Shown: piece by piece, positions 49,074-57,204 of the stretch
How the letters are laid out: each line of letters starts with the position of its first letter
Position numbering within the stretch: position 1 is the first letter of the stretch
Source: Ruminococcus_G sp964621905
Lineage (GTDB): Bacteria; Bacillota; Clostridia; Lachnospirales; Lachnospiraceae
Length of the DNA: 64,000 nucleotides
NCBI GenBank assembly: GCA_964621905.1
Contig: CAZUNG010000014.1
Span: 1-64,000 of the forward strand
Direction: 5' to 3'
The notes under the pieces: model-generated
Seen by the model: only the letters and a program-made list of their open reading frames with translations
Databases searched by the model: none
What the model was told of the DNA's origin: nothing
Position numbers and translations under genes: made by a program

Positions 49074-49745
49074 TTATTTCACCCATCCCCGGTACGAGCG
49101 GTTCATCGGCGCCTCTCTCCCCGGATCAGCCGCCTCAGTCAATCGCTTCAGACCATCTGACGCAACCATGACAACCGACTCTTCATGCATAAAATCTGTG
49201 ATATTCGCATCAAAAAGCACATTTGCCTTTGCCGGGAATTCTTCATCCCCGTCCCAGAACAGAAAGCGGATCGGCAGACAGGAAAACGCCATCGCCTGAA
49301 ATCCCGCATCGGAATAGCGGATCTTTTCAAATCCCAGTTTTTCTCCCGCTTCCAAAAGCTGCAAAAGCCTGCCGCTGAATGCTTTCGCAAATGGATTGAC
49401 CGTCTGCTCAAAAAATGCCTTTGTGAAAACGCTTGCGCGGGGTACATCCTGAAATGCCACCCACTCTCCCGACAATACCGGTTTTTCTTTGGAATAGTAA
49501 AACAGATGGTAGATGTTCATCAGTGTAAAGAAATCGGGTTCCCGGAGGGGACATTCAACATCAGTGATGCTTCCGGTTTCCCGGTCAATTTCATACCTTC
49601 TTCCATAATAAATGACGGGCAGTTTCCCATGTTCCGAATACCCGGGCAGGCCAAGCGCCTGATACCGCTCCTTATAATTCCAGGTCACCGCCCTTTTCTT
49701 CCAGTCCTCCCGGACCTTTTCATAATTATCCTGATATTTGTCCAT
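49074..49745 (-). CDS. DUF3786 domain-containing protein
   Basis: The 223-aa protein has no signal or membrane segment. Conserved stretches include NYEKVREDW at the N-terminus, VIYYGRRYEIDRETGSI near residue 52, and LPIRFLFWDGDEEFPAKANVLFD near 165. I assign it to DUF3786, a family found in anaerobes with no established function. The start at 49745 follows GGGAGGAAGGTT. The longer frame would run into greA. It lies 13 bp after greA and 31 bp before the ybaK homologue. Confidence 0.75.
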   Translation of the reverse strand: MDKYQDNYEKVREDWKKRAVTWNYKERYQALGLPGYSEHGKLPVIYYGRRYEIDRETGSITDVECPLREPDFFTLMNIYHLFYYSKEKPVLSGEWVAFQDVPRASVFTKAFFEQTVNPFAKAFSGRLLQLLEAGEKLGFEKIRYSDAGFQAMAFSCLPIRFLFWDGDEEFPAKANVLFDANITDFMHEESVVMVASDGLKRLTEAADPGREAPMNRSYRGWVK

Positions 49746-49758
49746 AACCTTCCTCCCG

Positions 49759-50262
49759 TTAAAAGCTTCGTATTTTATCGGAGTCCTCATCACTCGTTTT
49801 TTCGATTTCCTGAATCACCACGTAATAGCCCGCGGTGTCATTTACTTTCACGAAAACCCGTTCCCCTGCTTTGTGACCCAGAATTGCTTTCCCGATTGGA
49901 GATTCTGTACTGATTTTCCCATCCAGGGAATTTCCCCTTATAGAGGTCACCAGTTTATACGTCTCACTCTCATCGTCATCTTCAAAATACAGCCTCACCG
50001 TATTGTTCAGCCCAACTTCATCTTCCTTGGAATGGTCCGTGACAATCTCAGAATTTTTAAGCAGACGCTCCAGATAACGAATACGGCTTTCATTACTGTT
50101 CTTATCTTTCTTTGCCGCGTGGTACTCAAAGTTTTCACTTAAGTCTCCGTGGGCCCGCGCTTCTTTCACTGCCTCCAGTGCCTCTTTCCTGACAACAAGT
50201 TTTCGGTGTTCAATTTCTTCCCGGATCTTTTTTACATCCTGCTCAGTCAGTTGATTTCTCAT
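49759..50262 (-). CDS. greA: Transcription elongation factor GreA family
   Basis: The 167-aa protein has the two GreA parts: an N-terminal coiled coil whose tip carries the acidic pair (ARAHGDLSENFEYHAAK, residues about 48-64) and a C-terminal FKBP-like domain with ESPIGKAILGHKAGERV. It binds the RNA polymerase secondary channel and rescues backtracked complexes. The first 15 residues are slightly longer than usual. Its start overlaps the upstream EEP gene as ATGA. GreB-like or other Gre paralogs are possible alternatives. Confidence 0.9.
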   Translation of the reverse strand: MRNQLTEQDVKKIREEIEHRKLVVRKEALEAVKEARAHGDLSENFEYHAAKKDKNSNESRIRYLERLLKNSEIVTDHSKEDEVGLNNTVRLYFEDDDESETYKLVTSIRGNSLDGKISTESPIGKAILGHKAGERVFVKVNDTAGYYVVIQEIEKTSDEDSDKIRSF

Positions 50263-51347
50263 TCTTCATCTCCACCTTTTGTCTGCGTCAATGTCGCTTT
50301 CATAATCACCGGGTTATGGTCAGAATACGTAAACCCTCGATCCAGTGTCTTCACGCCTTCCAGCTGTACATTCGGCGAAAGGATAAACCCGTCAATTACA
50401 TAATATTGAGTATTTTCAGATTTCGGATCATACGGTTCATTCAGCAGTCTGGAGGTCGGAACTTTTGTATCATTGACAAAATTCCATCCCTCACCGAGTT
50501 CTGACGTGTCAATTCGTCCGGGTTTAAAATATTTATCGTTATTTAATGGGTATTCTTTCTCTCCGTCTCCGTCAAACGTCTGGTTGAAATCTCCCCCGGC
50601 GATACAGTAGTTTCCTTTCTCGTATTCGCTTTGCAGAAACTCAAACAGTAATTTTGTCTGAGCTTCTTTTCCGGTCCCGTCATCATACGCTTCCAGATGA
50701 AGATTCACAAGCACCAGTTCTTTGTCGGAACCTTCCAGCTGTATACGCTCCGTCAGCAGACAGCGTTTCAGCTGTGCGACGCGAACTGGCCACTGGAACG
50801 AAGTCGGCAGTGAGATCCGTGTGCTTTCCTCACTTTTAAAACTGTTCAATGTCGTAAGTCCGCCTTCCACTTTCCCGATCGTCGGAAGCGGATAGGGTAC
50901 ATACCGGCATCTGAAATTTGCCGCATACGTCATCGCATATCCGGGATTTGCTTCCATCAGATAATTTGCTTCATCCAGATAATAAGAACGTTTGGAATCC
51001 CGGTCAACCTCCTGCAGAAATACAACATCTGCTTTTTTATCATAAATCGTGTCTGCGATTCCCTGCATATTATCCAGTACTACTTTGCGCGATTCAACAT
51101 TCACAGTTTTTCCACCGTCCATAAAAAAATCATGCTCTCTATCAAGCGCTCCATATCCAATGTTAAAAGTCAACACCCGCAGGCTGTCTCCTTCTTTTAT
51201 CGTCTTCGTTCCCGTTCCCTTCTGTTTAACACTCTCCTGGTCATCCGGATGATACTCCGTAACCGTGAGATATGATGCGAGGGCTGCAAAAGCCAATACC
51301 AGCACTGCAAGTACCACGGCCGCAGTTATCCATATTTTTCTCTTCAT
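50259..51347 (-). CDS. Endonuclease/exonuclease/phosphatase family protein
   Basis: The 362-aa protein has an N-terminal membrane helix or signal (residues 4-26) and an EEP domain from about 55. Its motifs are LRVLTFNIGYG, the catalytic VVFLQEVD near 112, VNLHLEAY near 215, AGGDFNQTF near 253, and terminal YSDHNPV with the catalytic His. All metal and catalytic residues are present. It probably acts outside the cell or at the membrane on phosphodiesters of nucleic acid, phospholipid or sugar. The substrate is unknown. ATG at 51347 follows AGAGG. It heads the greA operon and is divergent from the GGDEF gene. Confidence 0.88.
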   Translation of the reverse strand: MKRKIWITAAVVLAVLVLAFAALASYLTVTEYHPDDQESVKQKGTGTKTIKEGDSLRVLTFNIGYGALDREHDFFMDGGKTVNVESRKVVLDNMQGIADTIYDKKADVVFLQEVDRDSKRSYYLDEANYLMEANPGYAMTYAANFRCRYVPYPLPTIGKVEGGLTTLNSFKSEESTRISLPTSFQWPVRVAQLKRCLLTERIQLEGSDKELVLVNLHLEAYDDGTGKEAQTKLLFEFLQSEYEKGNYCIAGGDFNQTFDGDGEKEYPLNNDKYFKPGRIDTSELGEGWNFVNDTKVPTSRLLNEPYDPKSENTQYYVIDGFILSPNVQLEGVKTLDRGFTYSDHNPVIMKATLTQTKGGDEE

Positions 51348-51447
51348 ATACACCTCTGTCGCTCTGTCTGTTACTCTTTTGCTGCTTTTTTATTATAACG
51401 CATCCAAAGGATTTTTAAAAGTTATTTCCCGCGGCCTTCCGTTATGC

Positions 51448-51453
51448 TATACT
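51448..51453 (+). promoter_or_regulatory. Extended -10 promoter of the GGDEF-AraC pair
   Basis: TATACT at 51448-51453 is preceded by ATGC (TGn extension). The -35 region 17 bp upstream is weak (TTTCCC). The start codon lies 40 bp downstream. Confidence 0.5.
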
Positions 51454-51492
51454 AAACTTATCAAATTCACACATTGTTGGGAGAAAACTTTT

Positions 51493-53172
51493 ATGAAATC
51501 AAACCAGAAGACTTACCCCAAACAAAGTAACTGGCATTATCTTCTGTTTCTGCCCACCGGTGCTGTCTGTTTTGTCATACTTGCTGTTATATATTTTGGT
51601 TCCCAGCTTTCTATCGTTGGATGGAACAATTCAGACATACAGGCCTTTGATACCGGATGGTTCACCGAGAGCGGCAGCGAGCTGACACTTCCCGCCAAAC
51701 CAGAAGCAAATTTAGAAAATGAACTTACCATCGTAAACACTCTGCCTCAGATTTCCGGCCACACCTGGCTGGTTTTTGAGAATTCTTATCAGGCAGCGGA
51801 GGTCTTTATTGATGGAACGCGCGTTTTTGAATATGGCGTTGAACAGACCTCCCCTTTTGGCCATCTCCTGGGAAATGCCCCGTGCAGAGTGGCATTAGAT
51901 TCGTCTGACAGCCTAAAAACAATCCGTATCCGCCTCGTAAGCCCTTACAAAAAAAACAGCTTATATGTAAGCAACATGCGTCTCGGCACCAAAGAAGCAT
52001 TGATTGTAACCGAGCTTCGGCAAAATCTGGGATTGATCGTATGTCTTGGCATACTCGTTGTCATGGCTGCTGCTCTGTTTTTAAGCAGCGCCATTTCCCG
52101 GTTTCGCGAACGCAATCCATACTATACGCTGTTTCTTTATCTGGGTCTGTTTACTTCCTCCTGTGCGGTCTGGCTTTTGACGGACTCTTCACTGCCTGCG
52201 CTGTTTTCGGACAATGTTGTTTTCATCTGTCTTTTATCGTTTTACAGTTTCATGCTGATTCCTGTGTTTATGCTGCTCTTCATTTCTGAACTTTGTCACA
52301 GCAAAGACCGCAACGGAAAGATCCTCTGCTTCCTTATGCTGCTTAATGTGATCATTCAGTCTGTCCTTTTTGTCTTCGGCATCGCTGATTTTCCCCAGAT
52401 GCTTATCGCCACACATCTGCTTCTCGGGATTTCCTGCCTATGGCTGCTGTTTTTCCTGATACGGGATATCAAGACGAACCACGCTTATTATTCAAAAGGT
52501 ATCCTGGCCGCCATCACCGTCCTGATTGCCTCTGTCGCGATTGAGGTGCTGGACTTCTATTTCAAGAACTTCAGAGGCAGCCGCAGGTTTTTCCGGTTCG
52601 GACTTCTGATCTTTATCGGTACTCTGATTTTTCTGGCCTGGAAAAAGTATATGGAACTTCTGCGTGAAAACATGAAAGTACAGACTTATCAAAAGCTGGC
52701 CATGACGGATTCTCTGACGCATGTCGGGAGCCACACTGCTTACCTCGAAAAGCTGGAATTGCTGAAGCAGCATTCCCAGCCCTCCGATCAAATTCTGCTG
52801 ATTATGATGGATGTGAATTTCCTGAAAGAGACAAATGACAAGTACGGTCATAATGCAGGTGATCTTCTGCTGAAAGGCGCTGCCAAGTGTATCGAACAGT
52901 CTTTCGCAGATATTGGAAACTGCTACCGGGTTGGCGGTGATGAATTCATTGTCATTCTGGAAAATCCCGCCGGCGATCCCGAAGCTTATAATCAAAAACT
53001 TGATGATTTTCTGAAGGAGCACAACACCGGCAACCCGTTCCCGGTGTCTGTGGCCCGTGGTTACGCTTATATCGACAGAAGCAGCCATGATATCAGTCAG
53101 AACATTCAGAACGCCGTCCATAAAGCCGACCTGGATATGTATGAGAATAAAAAGAAACATCATGCAAAGTAA
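51493..53172 (+). CDS. Membrane diguanylate cyclase (7TMR-DISM-like sensor plus GGDEF)
   Basis: The 559-aa protein has one N-terminal helix (residues 14-36), an extracytoplasmic beta domain to about 180 (with FIDGTRVFEYG and LRIRLVSPY-like strands), seven membrane helices at about 190-390, a short coil, and a GGDEF domain with RVGGDEF at 479-485. The active-site loop is intact, so it should make cyclic di-GMP. The product-inhibition site RxxD is replaced by ADIG. The sensor layout resembles 7TMR-DISM receptors, which often bind carbohydrate-like ligands. The start at 51493 follows TTGGGAG. Confidence 0.88.
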   Translation: MKSNQKTYPKQSNWHYLLFLPTGAVCFVILAVIYFGSQLSIVGWNNSDIQAFDTGWFTESGSELTLPAKPEANLENELTIVNTLPQISGHTWLVFENSYQAAEVFIDGTRVFEYGVEQTSPFGHLLGNAPCRVALDSSDSLKTIRIRLVSPYKKNSLYVSNMRLGTKEALIVTELRQNLGLIVCLGILVVMAAALFLSSAISRFRERNPYYTLFLYLGLFTSSCAVWLLTDSSLPALFSDNVVFICLLSFYSFMLIPVFMLLFISELCHSKDRNGKILCFLMLLNVIIQSVLFVFGIADFPQMLIATHLLLGISCLWLLFFLIRDIKTNHAYYSKGILAAITVLIASVAIEVLDFYFKNFRGSRRFFRFGLLIFIGTLIFLAWKKYMELLRENMKVQTYQKLAMTDSLTHVGSHTAYLEKLELLKQHSQPSDQILLIMMDVNFLKETNDKYGHNAGDLLLKGAAKCIEQSFADIGNCYRVGGDEFIVILENPAGDPEAYNQKLDDFLKEHNTGNPFPVSVARGYAYIDRSSHDISQNIQNAVHKADLDMYENKKKHHAK

Positions 53173-53188
53173 CCGAGAGGAATACATA

Positions 53189-54025
53189 ATGATGGAAATA
53201 AATGATACGGGTGTCATAGAACCTTCTTATATGGATTTTACGATTCCATCCGACTTCGCGCGCAGTGCATTGTACTGCATCCCACAGTTTGGACATTTTT
53301 ACTGCACACCGGAATATTCTGTGCGGCGCAAAAGCCTCGATCTGTACCTTATGATCTATGTGGTAAATGGCTCTCTGTGTGTTGAGACACGAGGGCGCAG
53401 ATACGTGGCATTACAGGATCAGATTGTTTTACTGGACTGCCATTATCCACATCAATATTACTGCAGAAACTCCCTTGATTTCTTATGGTTCCATTTTCAC
53501 GGCAGCAGCAGCCGACAATATACAGAATATCTCAACAGGCAGTTCGGAATTATTTTTACGGGTGAACACATCCCTTATCTGAAAACAGAGTTTGAAACAC
53601 TTCTGTCGGGCACCCAGTCAGCCATCGCGGATGAACACCTGATTTCCCTCAATATCACCCGTATTTTAAGCAGACTTGCGGCACCCGACACTTCCGCAAT
53701 GCATTCAGACCATCCGCTGATCCCGGCACTTCAATATATCAGCAGTCATTACCACGAAAATGTGGAGCTTGGCTGCCTGGCAGATCTTTGCAGCTTCAGC
53801 AGCTCACATCTCATACGCATCTTCAAAAAATACACCGGCTCCACGCCTCACGAATACCTGCTCTCCTACCGCCTGCGCCAGTCAAAACAGCTTTTACTGA
53901 CCTCTCCCTGCTCAATCGAACAGATTGCAGATGCCTGCGGATTTAACAGCGCCTCTCATTTTGCGAGAGCTTTCAAGAAGCAGGAGGGGATGACACCTTC
54001 GGATTTCAGAAAGATACCGTTCTAA
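53189..54025 (+). CDS. AraC-family transcriptional regulator
   Basis: The 278-aa regulator has an N-terminal cupin-like AraC binding domain (residues about 15-150, with the YPHQYYC and FLWFHFHG strands) and a C-terminal double helix-turn-helix (VELGCLADLCSFSSSHLIRI and CSIEQIADACGFNSASHFAR). It ends typically at GMTPSDFRK. The domain order is that of sugar-responsive regulators. GAGAGG precedes ATG 53189, and a second ATG follows directly. It starts 16 bp after the diguanylate cyclase gene, so one transcript is likely. Confidence 0.93.
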   Translation: MMEINDTGVIEPSYMDFTIPSDFARSALYCIPQFGHFYCTPEYSVRRKSLDLYLMIYVVNGSLCVETRGRRYVALQDQIVLLDCHYPHQYYCRNSLDFLWFHFHGSSSRQYTEYLNRQFGIIFTGEHIPYLKTEFETLLSGTQSAIADEHLISLNITRILSRLAAPDTSAMHSDHPLIPALQYISSHYHENVELGCLADLCSFSSSHLIRIFKKYTGSTPHEYLLSYRLRQSKQLLLTSPCSIEQIADACGFNSASHFARAFKKQEGMTPSDFRKIPF

Positions 54026-54347
54026 TACTCTCGGTTTCCAGACAACTCCATTCTTTTATTACTCTGCTTAACGTGGTGGAATACACTTCTTTCCGGGCGA
54101 TAATTGCAGGAGTAACGAATGTTCAGAATAACGAATTATAAGACAGGTTTTGACAAATAGGGATTGATTTTATTTTTGATCATTATGTTTCCCGATTTTA
54201 TATGGTTTGCTGTCCCTGACGTTCATGACGTATTAAGAAAGGATTCGGGAACTCCCTGTGCAGATATATATCATCGCTTCTGTCTTTTAAGCTGTAATAA
54301 CTGACTCCCTCTGTATAATGATCAATAAACACTGCAAAAAGCCAATG
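54026..54347. other. Gene-free stretch between araC-type gene and tRNA operon
   Basis: I see no supported gene, promoter with both boxes, or RNA fold in these 322 bp. The sequence is AT-rich with scattered stops in all frames. It separates two transcripts that converge. Confidence 0.6.
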
Positions 54348-54391
54348 AAAAAAGCACCTCAAACCCTCTATGCACAAGAGTTTGAGATGCT
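54348..54391 (-). terminator. Terminator of the tRNA-Tyr/tRNA-Leu operon
   Basis: Minus strand: AGCATCTCAAAC pairs with GTTTGAGGTGCT (12 pairs including one G-U), with a further TCT/AGA extension over one bulge, then six T. It lies nine bases after the tRNA-Leu 3' end. Confidence 0.85.
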
Positions 54392-54399
54392 CGTCACGA

Positions 54400-54485
54400 T
54401 GCCGCAGACCGGAATCGAACCGGTACGAGGTTTAACCCTCGCAGGATTTTAAGTCCTGTGCGTCTGCCAGTTCCGCCACTGCGGC
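54400..54485 (-). tRNA. tRNA-Leu(TAA)
   Basis: This 86-nt class II tRNA is on the minus strand. The acceptor GCCGCAG (54485-54479) pairs with CTGCGGC (54407-54401), and the discriminator is A. The anticodon loop CTTAAAA gives TAA. The variable arm CGAGGGTTAAACCTCG and T-loop GTTCGATTC are regular. CCA is not encoded. It is second in an operon after tRNA-Tyr. Confidence 0.95.
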
Positions 54486-54508
54486 TTGAATATTCAAGAG
54501 CATACGAT

Positions 54509-54616
54509 AGTTCGCCCAACTAAACTCGCGCTCTGCGCTCATTAAAGTTCGCGAACCACCTCGCACTAAGTTCACACTTCGCCTAACGGCTCGTGTTCAC
54601 TAAGTTGCTTTCGGCG
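54509..54616. repeat. tRNA-operon spacer repeat, copy B
   Basis: These 108 bp between tRNA-Tyr and tRNA-Leu match copy A at 68..174 in the same orientation. GTTCGCGAAC, CTCGCACTAAGTTCA and the terminal TTCACTAAGTTGCTTTCGGCG are identical or nearly so. The terminal part abuts the tRNA-Tyr 3' end. Confidence 0.75.
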
Positions 54617-54698
54617 TGGATGGAGAAGGATTCGAACCTTCGAAGGCGTTGCCAACAGATTTACAGTCTGCCCCCTTTGGCCACTCGGGAATCCATCC
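54617..54698 (-). tRNA. tRNA-Tyr(GTA)
   Basis: The minus strand holds an 82-nt class II tRNA. The acceptor GGATGGA (54698-54692) pairs with TCCATCC (54624-54618), and the discriminator is A at 54617. The anticodon loop CTGTAAA exposes GTA. The T-loop GTTCGAATC is standard. It is the first gene of the tRNA-Tyr, spacer repeat, tRNA-Leu transcript. Confidence 0.95.
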
Positions 54699-54700
54699 TT

Positions 54701-54739
54701 ATATCTTGTCAGAGTGCCCAGCGCGCTCTGACAAGATAT
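54701..54739. repeat. 14-bp perfect inverted repeat at the tRNA-Tyr promoter
   Basis: ATATCTTGTCAGAG and CTCTGACAAGATAT (54701-54714 and 54726-54739) are perfect inverted copies 11 bp apart. They lie between the -10 box and the tRNA-Tyr 5' end, so they cover the likely RNA start. It could be an operator, a leader hairpin, or a U-poor terminator for the glycosidase gene upstream. Confidence 0.6.
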
Positions 54740-54768
54740 TTTATACCATATTTCAGCATGAAATGCAA
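54740..54768 (-). promoter_or_regulatory. Promoter of the tRNA-Tyr/tRNA-Leu operon
   Basis: Minus strand: -35 TTGCAT (54768-54763) and -10 TATAAA (54745-54740), 17 bp apart, about 42 bp before the tRNA-Tyr 5' end. Confidence 0.65.
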
Positions 54769-54787
54769 GATCTTCTTTTTTCCTTCG

Positions 54788-56893
54788 CTATTCCTTGCGA
54801 TAAAGTACAACAGCACCGCGTGGGGCCATCGTGATGCTCAGAATACCGGCCACAACCGAATGTGATTTCTTTTCGTTGCCGTATCCCTCCGCGTCCGTAC
54901 AGAACACCTGTTCCATCACCTTATCGTGGATACAATCCATCCCGAGTTCCCAGACAGGTACTTCCACAGCAGCCTCCTCGTCACGGTTATTGATAATGAC
55001 TGCAATCTGCTCATCGGGAGAAAAACGGCCATAGGCCAGAATATTATGCCCATACATCAGCTGGCGCACAGAACCTTTCCGCAGAACCGGATACTGCTTA
55101 TGCATCTTAATCGCTTCCCGGTAAAAGTTCAGCAGTTCCATATCCTCATCTCCCCAAGGATATGTCCTCCGGTTATCCGGATCAGTAAACCCGCAGACGC
55201 CGGCCTCATCTCCATAGTACAGAGTCGGCGCCCCCGGCCAGGTCATCTGGATAACAACGGCTTCCCTCAGCACCGCTTTGTTCACACCTTCTTCAGCCGC
55301 TGCAGAACCAAGGTGCGCCACTTTTCCAACCTTCTGATTCGTTCTTGTCAGAAAACGCGAATGATCATGATTATCCAGTTCATTCATCGCCACATGCAGA
55401 GACGGTCCATAGAAACGTGACATGTGATATTTCATCGCCATCGTAAAAGATTCGCCATTGCCAAGCAGATCTGGTCTGAACTGGTCGCTGTGCTTTTCCA
55501 TCCCCGTCAGGAACCAGGACACCGGCTCCATAAATGCGTCGTAGTTCATCACGGTATCCCATTCATCGCCTTCCAGCCATTCTTTGGCATCTCCATAGTG
55601 CTCAGCCAGAATCAGAGCCTCCGGATTGGCATCCTTCACCGCTTTGCGGAACTTCTTCCAGAACTGATGGTTGTATTCCACGCTGTGCCCCAGGTCCGCT
55701 GCCACATCCAGTCTCCAGCCGTCTGCATTGTAGGGCGGTGACACCCATTTCTTAGCGATATACATAATATACGCCTCCAGCATGGGAGATCTTTCATAAT
55801 TAAGTTTTGGCAGGGTGTCATGCCCCCACCAGCCATCATAAAATTCATTGTACGGCCATGCGTGCTCATTATTAAATTTAAAAAACGTCTGATACGGACT
55901 GTCATGGTCTACATAGGCACCTTTTTGATAATGCTCATCATTTTCATAGATGCGTTCACGGTCCAGCCATTTATTAAATGAGCCGCAGTGATTGAACACA
56001 CCATCCAGAATAAGCTTCATCCCGCGCTTATGTAATTTTTCAACCAGTTCGATAAACAGTGCATTGCTGGCCTCCAGATTATCAAGTCCCGTTACTCTGT
56101 TGATGTATCTGGTCGCGTGAGTATTTTCAAGATCTCCCGGTTCCAGAAGTTCACCGTCGTCTGACAGAATTTTCCCATAATGCGGGTCTACATAATCATA
56201 GTCCTGAATATCGTATTTATGGTTTGACGGCGACACGAAAATGGGGTTCAGATACAGAACCTCAATCCCCAGATCCTGCAGGTAATCCAGCTTGTCGATA
56301 ACCCCCTGCAGATCCCCGCCATAAAACGTCCTGACATCCATAGCCTGGGGCGGCCTTTCCCACTCTGTCTCCTGAGATACCTGCTCTCCAATATAGGAGT
56401 ATTCTCCGCTGAGAACATCATTTTTTTTATCTCCATTAAAAAAACGGTCAACAAAAATCTGATACATCACTGCACCTTTCGCCCATTCCGGCGTTTTGAA
56501 TCCCGGAACAATGCCAAATGAATACAGTTCATTCAGGTCTTTTGTCACACCCAGTTCATTATAATAACAGGTCAGTTTTCCTGCCTGAATTTCAAAATAG
56601 TAATGCATGGTTTCCTCTCCCAGCACTACCTGCGTTTCGTAATAGTCAAATCCGTCTTTTGTCATTGCAACAAACATTTCTTTGCGAATTGAACCGCTGA
56701 TCAGATAAACCGCATCTGCATTGCTTTTCTTCGTGCGCAGACGGATGGTCACTCTGTCGCCGGCTGAGGCACCACTTGGAAACTGATAATACTCAGACTC
56801 ATCACTGTGCAGTGCTTCTTTGCTCAATAATGGTTTCATCTTATGAATATAATTTAAGCGGTTCTCCAGCTCACGATAAAATTGTAAATCCAT
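54788..56893 (-). CDS. GH13-family alpha-glycosidase (neopullulanase/cyclomaltodextrinase-like)
   Basis: The 701-aa protein has no signal peptide, so it acts in the cytosol. An N-terminal beta-sandwich (residues about 1-135, CBM34-like) precedes the catalytic barrel. GH13 motifs are GVFNHCG (region I), DGWRLDVAADLG with the nucleophile Asp near 395, LILAEHYG with the acid/base Glu near 428, and NELDNHDHSRF with the transition-state Asp near 507. A C-terminal beta domain follows. It likely opens or debranches imported maltodextrins. Exact bond specificity is uncertain. It has its own promoter at 56929..56957. Confidence 0.92.
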   Translation of the reverse strand: MDLQFYRELENRLNYIHKMKPLLSKEALHSDESEYYQFPSGASAGDRVTIRLRTKKSNADAVYLISGSIRKEMFVAMTKDGFDYYETQVVLGEETMHYYFEIQAGKLTCYYNELGVTKDLNELYSFGIVPGFKTPEWAKGAVMYQIFVDRFFNGDKKNDVLSGEYSYIGEQVSQETEWERPPQAMDVRTFYGGDLQGVIDKLDYLQDLGIEVLYLNPIFVSPSNHKYDIQDYDYVDPHYGKILSDDGELLEPGDLENTHATRYINRVTGLDNLEASNALFIELVEKLHKRGMKLILDGVFNHCGSFNKWLDRERIYENDEHYQKGAYVDHDSPYQTFFKFNNEHAWPYNEFYDGWWGHDTLPKLNYERSPMLEAYIMYIAKKWVSPPYNADGWRLDVAADLGHSVEYNHQFWKKFRKAVKDANPEALILAEHYGDAKEWLEGDEWDTVMNYDAFMEPVSWFLTGMEKHSDQFRPDLLGNGESFTMAMKYHMSRFYGPSLHVAMNELDNHDHSRFLTRTNQKVGKVAHLGSAAAEEGVNKAVLREAVVIQMTWPGAPTLYYGDEAGVCGFTDPDNRRTYPWGDEDMELLNFYREAIKMHKQYPVLRKGSVRQLMYGHNILAYGRFSPDEQIAVIINNRDEEAAVEVPVWELGMDCIHDKVMEQVFCTDAEGYGNEKKSHSVVAGILSITMAPRGAVVLYRKE

Positions 56894-56928
56894 AAAATAA
56901 CTACCCTTCTATTTTTAGTTTTATTTCT

Positions 56929-56957
56929 ATTCTATCTTATCCCAGTCTGTAATTCAA
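56929..56957 (-). promoter_or_regulatory. Promoter of the GH13 gene
   Basis: Minus strand: -35 TTGAAT (56957-56952) and -10 TAGAAT (56934-56929), 17 bp apart, about 36 bp before the start codon. I could not see a clear cre-like operator. Confidence 0.65.
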
Positions 56958-57034
56958 CAAACTTGTGCTTTTTGTTCATATTTGTTCAGTTTTTCTACAG
57001 CACCTGACAACACCTAACATTTTTCTCCTAAAGC

Positions 57035-57065
57035 AAAAAAGACAGCTTTCCGATCGCTGTCTTTT
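57035..57065 (-). terminator. Terminator downstream of ftsH 2
   Basis: Minus strand: AAAAGACAGC/GCTGTCTTTT 10-bp stem with a 9-nt loop and a run of six T that includes the arm end. It lies 140 bp after the ftsH stop. Confidence 0.85.
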
Positions 57066-57130
57066 AAGAGAAGGTATTTCTTCTTTTGGGGTGTAGCAAA
57101 AACTATATAATGTATTGGGGGGTTGTTACA
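57035..57130 (-). ncRNA. Candidate C-rich small RNA in the ftsH 3' region
   Basis: Minus strand: a TATAAT box at 57142-57137 without a good -35 is followed by about 95 nt that end at the strong terminator. The interval holds two unpaired C runs (AACCCCCCAA and ACACCCCAAAAG) and a small AGAAG/CTTCT hairpin. C-rich single-stranded loops are typical of Firmicute small RNAs that pair with Shine-Dalgarno sequences, such as RsaE/RoxS. It could also be just the ftsH 3' untranslated region. Confidence 0.35.
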
Positions 57131-57204
57131 TTTTGTATTATAGCGCATGTCTGCAAAAAAGTGTGCACAAACCTCACAAAATTTTCATCCATTTTTTATG
57201 CACA

